From an uncultured Enterobacter sp. (GTDB lineage: Bacteria; Pseudomonadota; Gammaproteobacteria; Enterobacterales; Enterobacteriaceae): DNA of 11,753 bases. The DNA is taken from positions 1 through 11,753 of the forward strand of contig CAMKZP010000057.1 in NCBI GenBank assembly GCA_946477805.1, in the 5' to 3' direction. Below the pieces are notes generated by a model, which saw only the letters and a program-made list of their open reading frames with translations, was not told the origin of the DNA and searched no databases. Below are positions 5,676 to 11,753 of the stretch, one piece after another (positions within the stretch are counted from its first letter, which is position 1; every line of letters begins with the position of its first letter). The translations under genes were made by a program, and so were the position numbers.

Positions 5676-6104
5676 TTAGATGTCAAGAACTTGCGGTTGC
5701 TGTGCCGCGTGGTTGTGCTCGTTGCCTGCGTAAACTTTCAGTTTACGGAACATAGCACGACCCAGCGGGCCTTTTGGCAGCATGCCTTTAACCGCGATTT
5801 CAATCACACGCTCAGGACGGCGAGCAATCATCTCTTCAAAGGTCGCTTCTTTGATACCACCGATGTGGCCGGTGTGGTGATAGTACACTTTGTCAGTACG
5901 CTTGTTGCCGGTTACAGCAACTTTATCAGCGTTCAGAACGATGATGTAATCACCGGTATCAACGTGCGGAGTGTATTCCGCTTTATGCTTACCGCGCAGG
6001 CGACGAGCCAGTTCAGTAGCCAGACGGCCCAGAGTTTTACCGGTCGCGTCAACAACATACCAGTCGCGCTGTACGGTTTCTGGTTTAGCTGTAAAAGTTT
6101 TCAT
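5676..6104 (-). CDS. rplM: 50S ribosomal protein L13
   Basis: L13 is an early-assembly large-subunit protein that binds 23S rRNA. The 142 residues from the ATG at 6104 match E. coli nearly identically: MKTFTAKPETVQRDWYVVDA at the start, then the family motifs HHTGHIGG and KGMLPKGPLGR. The frame stays open upstream to 6179, but those residues are not L13-like and lie in the mRNA leader. The upstream bases GGGTAAGCTTTTA give a modest Shine-Dalgarno (TAAG). It is the first gene of rplM-rpsI. In E. coli this operon is reported to be repressed by L13 binding its own leader. The long leader here, about 157 nt from the inferred start, fits that. Confidence 0.98.
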   Translation of the reverse strand: MKTFTAKPETVQRDWYVVDATGKTLGRLATELARRLRGKHKAEYTPHVDTGDYIIVLNADKVAVTGNKRTDKVYYHHTGHIGGIKEATFEEMIARRPERVIEIAVKGMLPKGPLGRAMFRKLKVYAGNEHNHAAQQPQVLDI

Positions 6105-6222
6105 TAAAAGCTTACCCAAATAATAAGTTACACGTTGGTGAACACCCAAACGTTTAGTCAGTTGAGGCTCACACGACAAAGTCCGGCAAACCTACCCCTT
6201 CGAATAGCACATGCCGACACAT

Positions 6223-6248
6223 AGAAAGTTTCGGGAAAAAAACCTTCT
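6223..6248 (-). promoter_or_regulatory. Hairpin in the rplM mRNA leader
   Basis: In RNA form, AGAAGGUUU (complement of 6240-6248) pairs with AAACUUUCU (complement of 6223-6231) over 9 bp, including one G-U pair, with an 8-nt loop. It starts about 13 nt after the inferred transcript start. It is a candidate element in L13 feedback control, but no function is shown by the sequence. Confidence 0.4.
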
Positions 6249-6267
6249 CGTAACGTGGGGTCGCAAG

Positions 6268-6296
6268 ATTATAGAGAAGTTGAGGTCAAAGATCGA
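6268..6296 (-). promoter_or_regulatory. rplM-rpsI promoter
   Basis: On the minus strand a perfect TATAAT (complement of 6268-6273) has TCGATC 17 bp upstream as a weak -35 (complement of 6291-6296). TTGACC between them is only 10 bp from the -10 box, too close to serve. The stretch after -10, CTTGCGACCCC, is a GC-rich discriminator, the type that makes ribosomal promoters sensitive to ppGpp and DksA. The start is probably the A at 6261. Confidence 0.75.
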
Positions 6297-6363
6297 CCCC
6301 TAAATGTGATTTGAAATGGGTTTTTCGGGGGTGAGGTTTGTGCGGTCTGGTGCCCTCCCCCCA

Positions 6364-6385
6364 ACCCTCTTCACAGGAAGAGGGT
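6364..6385 (-). repeat. Intergenic hairpin downstream of zapE
   Basis: ACCCTCTTC (6364-6372) and GAAGAGGGT (6377-6385) form a perfect 9-bp stem with an ACAG loop, 8 bp after the zapE stop. On the minus strand it is followed by TTGGGGGGAGGGC rather than a T run, so it is not a standard terminator. It resembles the G/C-rich CCCTC-GAGGG hairpins scattered between genes in Enterobacter relatives. It may mark the 3' end of zapE mRNA. Confidence 0.5.
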
Positions 6386-6393
6386 GGCATTTA

Positions 6394-7518
6394 TTACGGC
6401 ATATGCTCGCGCTTGAGGTACTCTTCGCTCTGCATCTCCTGCAGGCGCGACAGACAGCGCTGGAACTCAAACTTTAGCCGCTCCCCCTGGTACACCTCAT
6501 ATAAAGGCACCTCTGCGCTGACCACCAGCTTGACGTGGCGCTCATAAAACTCATCCACCAGGGCGATGAAGCGCCGGGCTTCGCTCTCCATCAGGGGCGT
6601 CATTACCGGGACATCCAGCAGCATCACGGTGTGGAACAGACGCGAAAGCGCAATGTAGTCGTGCTGGCTACGCGCGTCCACGCAAAGCGTTGCAAAAGAG
6701 ACGGCCAGGGTTTGGTTCTCAACCCCAAGTGTTGGCAGCGGACGATGGTTAATTTCCAGCTCCGGTGCGTTATCGCGTTTCGCGCCAGCCAGCGCCAGCC
6801 ACAGCTTATCCATTTGATGCGTCGTTTCAGCGTTCAACGGCGAGAGCCACAGATGGGCCTGGGTCAGCGTGCGCAGACGGTAATCCACACCCGCGTCGAC
6901 GTTCATGATGTCACAGTGCTGTTTGATGGCATCAATCGCGGGCAGGAAACGCGCGCGCTGCAGGCCATTACGATACAGATCGTCCGGCGGAATGTTTGAC
7001 GTCGCCACCAGGGTGATGCCGCGCGCAAACAGCGCTTTCATTAACCCGCCCAGCAGCATGGCATCGGTAATATCGGAAACGAAAAATTCGTCAAAACAAA
7101 GCACGTCCGTTTCGGCCTTGAAGCGGTCGGCCACTGTCTCCAGCGGATCGCTTGTGCCCTGCAGTGCCGTCAACTCCTCGTGAACGCGCAGCATAAAGCG
7201 GTGGAAGTGCAGACGCTGCTTACGCGTGCCCGGCAGGCTCTGGTAGAACATATCCATCAGCCAGGTTTTACCGCGCCCAACGCCGCCCCACATATATAAG
7301 CCGCGAACCGGGGCGTTATCCTGCGGCTCTTTTTTGCCAAGAAGCCGCCCGAATGCGGCTTTCAGCCCGCCGGTTTGCGCGGCCTGCGCGGGGTGTGCCG
7401 TGAGCGATCGGTAGATTGCATCCAGACGATTCACCGCGTCACGCTGAACGTCATCCGGCTGGTGTGAACCCTCATTCAGGGCGTGTTGGTATCGCGATGC
7501 GGGGGACAGGCTTTGCAT
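6394..7518 (-). CDS. zapE: Cell division ATPase ZapE (AFG1 family)
   Basis: ZapE (YhcM) is a P-loop ATPase of the AFG1/LACE1 type. In E. coli it joins the Z ring late in constriction and matters under oxygen limitation and heat. It has 374 residues against 375 for E. coli. Walker A GGVGRGKT is at 78-85 (Lys84) and Walker B VLCFDEFF at 139-146 (Asp143, Glu144). The SDITDAMLLGGLM and ATSNIPPDDLYRNGLQR segments of the family follow. Residues 41-68 form a variable, Ala/Gln-rich linker. The ATG at 7518 gives the conserved MQSLSP-type start. Its Shine-Dalgarno is poor (GGAAT, 12 nt away). Two TAA codons in tandem end it. It is divergent from zapG and lies upstream of the rplM promoter on the same strand. 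Confidence 0.97.
   Translation of the reverse strand: MQSLSPASRYQHALNEGSHQPDDVQRDAVNRLDAIYRSLTAHPAQAAQTGGLKAAFGRLLGKKEPQDNAPVRGLYMWGGVGRGKTWLMDMFYQSLPGTRKQRLHFHRFMLRVHEELTALQGTSDPLETVADRFKAETDVLCFDEFFVSDITDAMLLGGLMKALFARGITLVATSNIPPDDLYRNGLQRARFLPAIDAIKQHCDIMNVDAGVDYRLRTLTQAHLWLSPLNAETTHQMDKLWLALAGAKRDNAPELEINHRPLPTLGVENQTLAVSFATLCVDARSQHDYIALSRLFHTVMLLDVPVMTPLMESEARRFIALVDEFYERHVKLVVSAEVPLYEVYQGERLKFEFQRCLSRLQEMQSEEYLKREHMP
6522..6529 (-). other. Chi octamer in zapE
   Basis: There is an exact GCTGGTGG on the minus strand inside the 3' part of zapE, co-directional with the gene. Confidence 0.5.
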
Positions 7519-7547
7519 AATGTTGTTGTTATTCCTTCAATTAAACC

Positions 7548-7570
7548 TCATCAGCGGGCGTGACTGATGA
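7548..7570. other. Dyad in the zapE-zapG divergent intergenic region
   Basis: TCATCAG (7548-7554) and CTGATGA (7564-7570) are a perfect 7-bp inverted repeat with a 9-bp spacer. They lie 30 bp upstream of the zapE start and are followed on the plus strand by seven A residues. The 189-bp divergent region must carry promoters for both genes, but I could not assign either with confidence. The dyad could be an operator or an RNA hairpin in the zapE leader. Confidence 0.3.
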
Positions 7571-7707
7571 AAAAAAGGCCGTTCTACACTACGCGATGAT
7601 ACGTCAGGATTCCACTTCTGCAGAAATAGCGGTTATAGTGGCAATATCAGGCACAGGCAGGAGCCGAGCCAACACCCTACGGAACAACAAGACAACGGGA
7701 GAAGTTC

Positions 7708-8106
7708 ATGACCTGGGAATATGCGCTAATCGGTTTAGTCGTCGGCATCATCATTGGTGCGGTGGCCATGCGTTTCGGTAATCGCAAATTGCGTCAGCAG
7801 CAGTCACTGCAGTACGAACTGGAAAAGAACAAAGCCGAGCTGGAAGAGTACCGCGAAGAGCTGGTCAGCCACTTTGCCCGTAGCGCCGAGCTGCTGGACA
7901 ACATGGCGACGGATTATCGCCAGCTGTATCAACACATGGCTAAAAGCTCAAGCAGCCTGCTGCCGGAAATGACGGCGGAGAGCAACCCGTTCCGCAACCG
8001 TCTGGCAGACTCCGAGGCCGGTAACGATCAGGCGCCGGTGCAGATGCCGCGTGACTATTCTGACGGTGCGTCCGGCCTGCTGCGCGGTGGCGCAAAACGC
8101 GATTAA
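7708..8106 (+). CDS. zapG: Inner-membrane division and envelope protein ZapG (YhcB, DUF1043)
   Basis: This small inner-membrane protein is linked in E. coli to cell division, cell shape and envelope biogenesis. Its biochemical role is not settled. The 132 residues equal the E. coli length and are nearly identical to it. There is one N-terminal membrane helix (about 3-21, YALIGLVVGIIIGAVAMRF). A charged coiled coil follows at about 26-75 (rich in Glu, Lys, Gln and Leu). The C-terminal tail is probably disordered but conserved (SNPFRNRLADSE, QMPRDYSDGASGLLRGG). The ATG at 7708 is preceded by GGGAGA with suitable spacing. It is divergent from zapE and ends in a terminator 23 bp after its stop. 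Confidence 0.95.
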   Translation: MTWEYALIGLVVGIIIGAVAMRFGNRKLRQQQSLQYELEKNKAELEEYREELVSHFARSAELLDNMATDYRQLYQHMAKSSSSLLPEMTAESNPFRNRLADSEAGNDQAPVQMPRDYSDGASGLLRGGAKRD

Positions 8107-8128
8107 TCGCACAACCTGAATAAATTTT

Positions 8129-8160
8129 ACGGGCGCATCTCCTGCGCCCGTCCTTTCTTA
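8129..8160 (+). terminator. Rho-independent terminator of zapG
   Basis: ACGGGCGCA (8129-8137) and TGCGCCCGT (8143-8151) form a perfect 9-bp GC-rich stem with a TCTCC loop. CCTTTCTTA follows. It begins 23 bp after the zapG stop and separates it from degQ. Confidence 0.85.
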
Positions 8161-8277
8161 CCGGCCCCAGCTATTATTTAGTCAAACACCTCATTGTTCA
8201 GCGGTTTAAAATTCAATAACATCAAGATGTTTTTGGGGCCGTTCTTCTTTCATTCCAGGATACGAGAGTCAGCATCA

Positions 8278-9645
8278 ATGAAGAAAAAAAACCAGCTGTT
8301 GAGCGCTTTAGCGTTAAGTGTCGGGTTATCTCTCTCGGCGTCCTTCCCCGTCAGCGCGGCTCTGCCTTCGCAGGTGCCCGGGCAAGCCGCCCTTCCAAGC
8401 CTTGCACCGATGCTGGAAAAAGTGCTGCCTGCCGTGGTCAGCGTCCAGGTGGAAGGGACCGCGCGGCAAAGCCAGCGCGTGCCAGAAGAACTGAAGAAAT
8501 ATTTTGGCGATGATGCGCCCGATCAGCAGGCTCAGCCTTTCGAAGGGCTTGGCTCAGGGGTAATTATCGATGCGGCTAAGGGCTATGTGCTGACCAACAA
8601 TCACGTCATCAATCAGGCGGATAAAATCAGCATTCAGCTAAATGATGGGCGCGAATTTGATGCCAAACTGATTGGCGGCGATGACCAAAGCGACATTGCC
8701 CTGCTGCAGGTGCAAAACCCCAGCAACCTGAAGCAAATTACGATAGCGGACTCCGATGCGCTGCGGGTGGGTGATTTTGCCGTTGCGGTCGGGAACCCGT
8801 TCGGCCTGGGCCAGACGGCGACGTCCGGAATTATCTCCGCCCTGGGGCGCAGCGGCCTGAACCTTGAAGGGCTGGAAAACTTTATTCAGACCGATGCGTC
8901 TATCAACCGCGGTAACTCCGGCGGTGCGCTGCTTAACCTGAACGGTGAGCTGATTGGCATTAATACCGCCATTCTCGCGCCTGGCGGCGGCAGCATCGGG
9001 ATTGGCTTTGCCATTCCGAGCAATATGGCGAAAACCCTGTCTCAACAGCTCATTCAGTTTGGTGAAATCAAGCGCGGTCTGTTGGGCATCAAGGGGATGG
9101 AGATGAGCGCAGATATCGCCAAAGCGTTCAAGCTTAACGTCCAGCGCGGCGCGTTTGTCAGTGAAGTGCTGCCCAACTCCGGTTCTGCTAAGGCTGGGGT
9201 GAAATCCGGTGACGTCATCGTGAGCCTGAATGGCAAACCGCTGAGCAGCTTCGCAGAACTCCGCTCGCGGATTGCCACCACGGAGCCGGGCGCCAAAGTG
9301 AAGCTGGGGCTGATCCGTGAGGGTAAGCCGATGGACGTGGAAGTGACGCTGGATAAGAGCACCTCCTCTTCTGCCAGCGCGGAGCTGATTGCCCCGACGC
9401 TGCAAGGCGCAACGCTGAGTGACGGCCAGCTCAAGGACGGCACCAAAGGTATTACCATCGACACCGTCGAGAAAAGTAGCCCTGCCGCGCAGGCGGGACT
9501 GCATCAGGATGACGTCATCATCAGCGTAAACCGCACTCGCGTGCAGTCTATCGCGGAGATGCGCAAGGTGCTGGAGAATAAACCCGCGGTCATTGCCCTG
9601 CAGATTATGCGTGGTAACGAATCTATCTACATTTTACTGCGCTAA
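8278..9645 (+). CDS. degQ: Periplasmic serine endoprotease DegQ (HtrA family)
   Basis: DegQ is a periplasmic protease and chaperone that degrades unfolded or damaged exported proteins. It assembles into trimers and larger cages. It has 455 residues, as in E. coli. The signal peptide is residues 1-27 (KKK, hydrophobic core, cleavage after PVSA). The protease domain covers about 40-255, with the complete triad His109 (TNNHV), Asp139 (SDIALL) and Ser214 (GNSGGALLN). PDZ1 is at about 258-355, with ligand loop RGLLG at 266-270, and PDZ2 at about 365-455. The ATG at 8278 gives the standard signal peptide, with AGAG upstream. The frame continues open further upstream without signal-peptide logic. 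It lies after a terminator, so it has its own promoter, not clearly visible. It is followed by degS. Confidence 0.98.
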   Translation: MKKKNQLLSALALSVGLSLSASFPVSAALPSQVPGQAALPSLAPMLEKVLPAVVSVQVEGTARQSQRVPEELKKYFGDDAPDQQAQPFEGLGSGVIIDAAKGYVLTNNHVINQADKISIQLNDGREFDAKLIGGDDQSDIALLQVQNPSNLKQITIADSDALRVGDFAVAVGNPFGLGQTATSGIISALGRSGLNLEGLENFIQTDASINRGNSGGALLNLNGELIGINTAILAPGGGSIGIGFAIPSNMAKTLSQQLIQFGEIKRGLLGIKGMEMSADIAKAFKLNVQRGAFVSEVLPNSGSAKAGVKSGDVIVSLNGKPLSSFAELRSRIATTEPGAKVKLGLIREGKPMDVEVTLDKSTSSSASAELIAPTLQGATLSDGQLKDGTKGITIDTVEKSSPAAQAGLHQDDVIISVNRTRVQSIAEMRKVLENKPAVIALQIMRGNESIYILLR

Positions 9646-9656
9646 CCATTTGCTAT

Positions 9657-9688
9657 TCCGGACATCGCCGCCGCGTGTGATGTCCGGA
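9657..9688 (+). other. Long inverted repeat between degQ and degS
   Basis: TCCGGACATC (9657-9666) and GATGTCCGGA (9679-9688) form a perfect 10-bp stem with a 12-nt GC-rich loop. It starts 11 bp after the degQ stop. ATAACTC follows rather than a T run, so intrinsic termination is doubtful. It could stabilise the degQ 3' end or slow polymerase before degS. I cannot assign a degS promoter in the remaining 49 bp, though TATGCT (about 9700) is a possible -10. Confidence 0.55.
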
Positions 9689-9737
9689 TAACTCATGCTA
9701 TGCTGCAAACCGTTCCTTTTTTAACGATACGCGCATC

Positions 9738-10805
9738 ATGCTTTTAAAGCTCTTTCGTTCCATTGCCATCGGTTTGATTGTTGCTGGCCTGCTGCTGGTG
9801 GCTATGCCGTCTTTACGCCAGTTCAACACGCTGAAGGCGCCCCAGTTTGACAGCACGGATGAAACGCCAGCCACCTATAATCAGGCTGTACGCCGTGCCG
9901 CGCCCGCCGTGGTTAACGTCTATAACCGTGGCCTTAACAGCTCAGCGCATAACCAGCTGGAGATCCGCACGCTCGGTTCCGGTGTGATTATGGACGAACG
10001 CGGCTACATCATTACCAACAAGCACGTGATCAACGATGCCGACCAGATTATCGTCGCCTTACAGGATGGCCGCGTGTTTGAGGCTTTACTGGTGGGCTCC
10101 GACAGCCTGACGGATCTCGCGGTGCTGAAAATCAACGCCACGGGCGGCCTGCCGACTATTCCGATAAACCGCAAGCGGACGCCGCACATTGGCGACGTGG
10201 TGCTGGCCATCGGTAACCCCTACAACCTGGGCCAAACCATCACCCAGGGGATCATCAGCGCGACCGGTCGAATCGGCCTTAACCCGTCGGGGCGACAGAA
10301 CTTTCTGCAGACCGATGCGTCAATCAACCACGGCAATTCCGGCGGCGCGCTGGTGAACTCGCTGGGCGAGCTGATGGGGATCAACACCCTCTCGTTTGAT
10401 AAGAGCAACGACGGCGAGACGCCGGAGGGGATTGGCTTTGCGATCCCGTTCCAGCTGGCCACCAAGATTATGGACAAGCTGATCCGCGATGGCCGCGTGA
10501 TCCGTGGCTTTATCGGTATCGGCGGGCGCGAAATTGCCCCAATGCACTCTCAGGGCGGCGGCATCGATCAGATCCAGGGGATTGTGGTTAACGAAGTGTC
10601 GCCTGGCGGCCCGGCAGCTAACGCGGGTATTCAGGTCAACGATGTCATCGTGTCGGTCAACGGTACGCCTGCCGTCTCTGCCCTGGAAACCATGGACCAG
10701 GTGGCCGAGATCCGCCCGGGCTCAATCATCCCTGTGGAAGTGATGCGTAACGATAAGAAGCTGACGATTCAGGTGACGATCCAGGAATACCCGGCGACTA
10801 ACTGA
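9738..10805 (+). CDS. degS: Sigma-E stress sensor protease DegS
   Basis: DegS is an inner-membrane-anchored trimeric serine protease. When its PDZ domain binds exposed C-termini of misfolded outer-membrane porins, it cuts the anti-sigma factor RseA. This starts release of sigma-E. It has 355 residues, as in E. coli. The N-terminal anchor is at about 7-24 (uncleaved; IAIGLIVAGLLLVAMP). The triad is His96 (TNKHV), Asp126 (SLTDLAVL) and Ser201 (HGNSGGALV). The activation region LNPSGRQNFLQTDASINHGN matches the family. A single PDZ domain is at about 252-345 (RGFIGIGG near its start). The ATG at 9738 has almost no Shine-Dalgarno (GATA), which suggests low expression. It is a paralogue of degQ with one PDZ domain fewer, 92 bp downstream of it, and ends at a terminator shared with mdh. 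Confidence 0.98.
   Translation: MLLKLFRSIAIGLIVAGLLLVAMPSLRQFNTLKAPQFDSTDETPATYNQAVRRAAPAVVNVYNRGLNSSAHNQLEIRTLGSGVIMDERGYIITNKHVINDADQIIVALQDGRVFEALLVGSDSLTDLAVLKINATGGLPTIPINRKRTPHIGDVVLAIGNPYNLGQTITQGIISATGRIGLNPSGRQNFLQTDASINHGNSGGALVNSLGELMGINTLSFDKSNDGETPEGIGFAIPFQLATKIMDKLIRDGRVIRGFIGIGGREIAPMHSQGGGIDQIQGIVVNEVSPGGPAANAGIQVNDVIVSVNGTPAVSALETMDQVAEIRPGSIIPVEVMRNDKKLTIQVTIQEYPATN
9794..9801 (+). other. Chi octamer in degS
   Basis: There is an exact GCTGGTGG on the plus strand in the membrane-anchor codons of degS. It is the only plus-strand copy noticed in the window. Confidence 0.5.
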
Positions 10806-10812
10806 CGGGCAT

Positions 10813-10850
10813 AAAAAAACCGGAGCTATTTGAACTGGCTCCGGTTTTTA
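10813..10850. terminator. Bidirectional terminator between degS and mdh
   Basis: AAAAACCGGAGC (10815-10826) and GCTCCGGTTTTT (10838-10849) form a perfect 12-bp stem with an 11-nt loop. There are T runs in both reading directions. It lies 9 bp after the degS stop and 18 bp after the mdh stop, so it serves both convergent genes. Confidence 0.93.
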
Positions 10851-10867
10851 TTGCTCTGATTCGTCGA

Positions 10868-11753
10868 TTACTTATTAACGAACTCTTCGCCCAGCGTAAT
10901 ATCTTTCTTCAGCGTATCCAGCATGCCTTCCATCGCGTTTTGTTCAAACGCGCTCAGCTTGCCAATGGACTGACGCTCTTCAACACCGTTTTTGCCCAGC
11001 AGCAGCGGCTGAGAGAAGAAGCGAGCGTGTTCACCGTCACCTTCAACGTAAGCGCATTCAACAACGCCTTTCTCGCCCTGCAGCGCGCGTACCAGAGACA
11101 GACCGAAACGTGCAGCGGCCTGGCCCATAGACAGGGTTGCTGAACCGCCACCCGCCTTCGCTTCCACCACTTCGGTGCCCGCGTTCTGGATGCGTTTGGT
11201 CAGGTCGGCCACTTCCTGCTCGGTGAAGCTTACGCCCGGGATCTGCGAGAGCAGAGGCAAAATAGTCACGCCAGAGTGACCACCGATAACCGGCACTTCA
11301 ACTTCCGTTGGCAGCTTGCCCTTCAGCTCGGCCACGAAGGTGTTAGAGCGGATGATATCCAGCGTGGTCACGCCGAACAGTTTGTTCTTGTCATATACAC
11401 CGGCTTTCTTCAGCACTTCTGCAGCGATAGCCACGGTGGTGTTGACCGGGTTAGTGATGATGCCGATGCACGCTTTCGGGCTGGTTTCAGCGATCTGCTG
11501 CACCAGGTTTTTCACGATGCCCGCGTTGACGTTGAACAGGTCTGAACGATCCATGCCTGGCTTACGCGCAACACCCGCAGAGATCAGCACGACATCAGCA
11601 CCCTGCAGCGCAGGACGCGCATCTTCACCGGAGAAGCCTTTGATTTTAACAGCCGTAGGGATGTGGCTCAGGTCAACCGCCACGCCCGGGGTGACGGGGG
11701 CAATATCGTACAGGGAGAGTTCTGAGCCTGAAGGCAGTTGGGTTTTCAGTAGT
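10868..11753 (-). CDS. mdh: Malate dehydrogenase (NAD), N-terminus cut by window edge
   Basis: This TCA-cycle enzyme oxidises malate to oxaloacetate with NAD in the cytoplasm. About 294 of the usual 312 residues are present. By comparison with E. coli, the missing part is roughly the first 18 residues, including most of the GAAGGIGQA nucleotide-binding loop. The visible sequence enters at LLKTQLPSGSELSLYDIAP. Substrate-binding arginines lie in GVARKPGMDRSDL (Arg81 and Arg87 in E. coli numbering). ITNPVNTTV and the catalytic-His region EVPVIGGHSGVTILP are intact. It ends FVNK-TAA. It is convergent with degS across a shared terminator. No sign of truncation other than the window edge. Confidence 0.98.
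   Translation of the reverse strand, partial: LLKTQLPSGSELSLYDIAPVTPGVAVDLSHIPTAVKIKGFSGEDARPALQGADVVLISAGVARKPGMDRSDLFNVNAGIVKNLVQQIAETSPKACIGIITNPVNTTVAIAAEVLKKAGVYDKNKLFGVTTLDIIRSNTFVAELKGKLPTEVEVPVIGGHSGVTILPLLSQIPGVSFTEQEVADLTKRIQNAGTEVVEAKAGGGSATLSMGQAAARFGLSLVRALQGEKGVVECAYVEGDGEHARFFSQPLLLGKNGVEERQSIGKLSAFEQNAMEGMLDTLKKDITLGEEFVNK

Noticed and set aside
6105..6179. N-terminal extension of rplM to 6179
   Set aside because: L13 is 142 residues starting MKTFTAKPET. The upstream codons lie in the mRNA leader.
6274..6290. TTGACC as the -35 box of the rplM promoter
   Set aside because: It is only 10 bp from TATAAT, too short for sigma70. TCGATC at 17 bp is weaker but correctly spaced.
8218..8234. 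AACATC/GATGTT followed by TTT upstream of degQ as a terminator
   Set aside because: The stem would need a 2-nt loop, or only 5 AT-rich pairs with a 4-nt loop. A strong terminator for zapG already lies at 8129-8160.
8194..8277. N-terminal extension of degQ to 8194
   Set aside because: It would place 28 residues before a normal signal peptide. The ATG at 8278 gives exactly the E. coli length.
8638..9504. A 288-codon open frame on the minus strand inside degQ
   Set aside because: It lies wholly antisense to a clearly recognised gene with an intact catalytic triad. It has no Shine-Dalgarno or recognisable family. Long antisense frames are common opposite GC-rich coding DNA.
1..11753. Search for mobile elements, CRISPR, tRNA/rRNA, toxin-antitoxin or phage genes
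   Set aside because: All coding space is accounted for by core enterobacterial genes. No repeats with regular spacing, transposase-like frames or tRNA-like folds were seen.

Overview
This window is ordinary core chromosome of a member of the Enterobacteriaceae. All thirteen genes can be recognised by eye from remembered E. coli K-12 homologues, and gene lengths match those homologues almost exactly. The gene content, a REP element, Chi octamers and the NanR operator fit an Enterobacter-like genus such as Enterobacter, Leclercia or Lelliottia. I cannot fix the genus from the sequence alone. I see no mobile element, CRISPR array, tRNA, rRNA, prophage or foreign island.

Region 1 (1-3815, all minus strand) is the sialic acid catabolic operon and its regulator. 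In transcription order it runs nanR, regulatory gap, nanA, REP element, nanT, nanK, with nanK cut by the left edge. NanR (GntR/FadR family) binds the triple GGTATA operator in front of nanA. A CRP-like site lies about 61 bp upstream of the inferred start. NanT imports N-acetylneuraminate, NanA splits it to N-acetylmannosamine and pyruvate, and NanK phosphorylates the sugar. Two differences from K-12 stand out: nanE is not between nanT and nanK, which overlap by 4 bp, and dcuD is absent between nanR and sspB.

Region 2 (3792-6300, minus strand) holds the growth-linked pair rplM-rpsI (L13, S9), with its own promoter and leader. It ends at a strong terminator and is followed by sspA-sspB (stringent starvation protein A and the ClpXP adaptor SspB), which ends at another terminator. 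A 308-bp gap between rpsI and sspA contains a perfect DnaA box paired with an inverted near-match.

Region 3 (6364-8160) holds the divergent envelope and division genes zapE (minus, AFG1-type ATPase) and zapG/yhcB (plus, inner-membrane coiled-coil protein).

Region 4 (8278-10805, plus strand) holds the tandem HtrA-family paralogues degQ (periplasmic protease with two PDZ domains) and degS (membrane-anchored sensor protease of the sigma-E response, one PDZ domain). Both keep complete His-Asp-Ser triads. A bidirectional terminator separates degS from convergent mdh (malate dehydrogenase), whose N-terminus runs off the right edge.

I did not find a convincing undescribed system. The items worth a second look are regulatory and synteny details: the missing nanE, the hairpin that coincides with the CRP-like site, the paired DnaA-like boxes, and several intergenic dyads.
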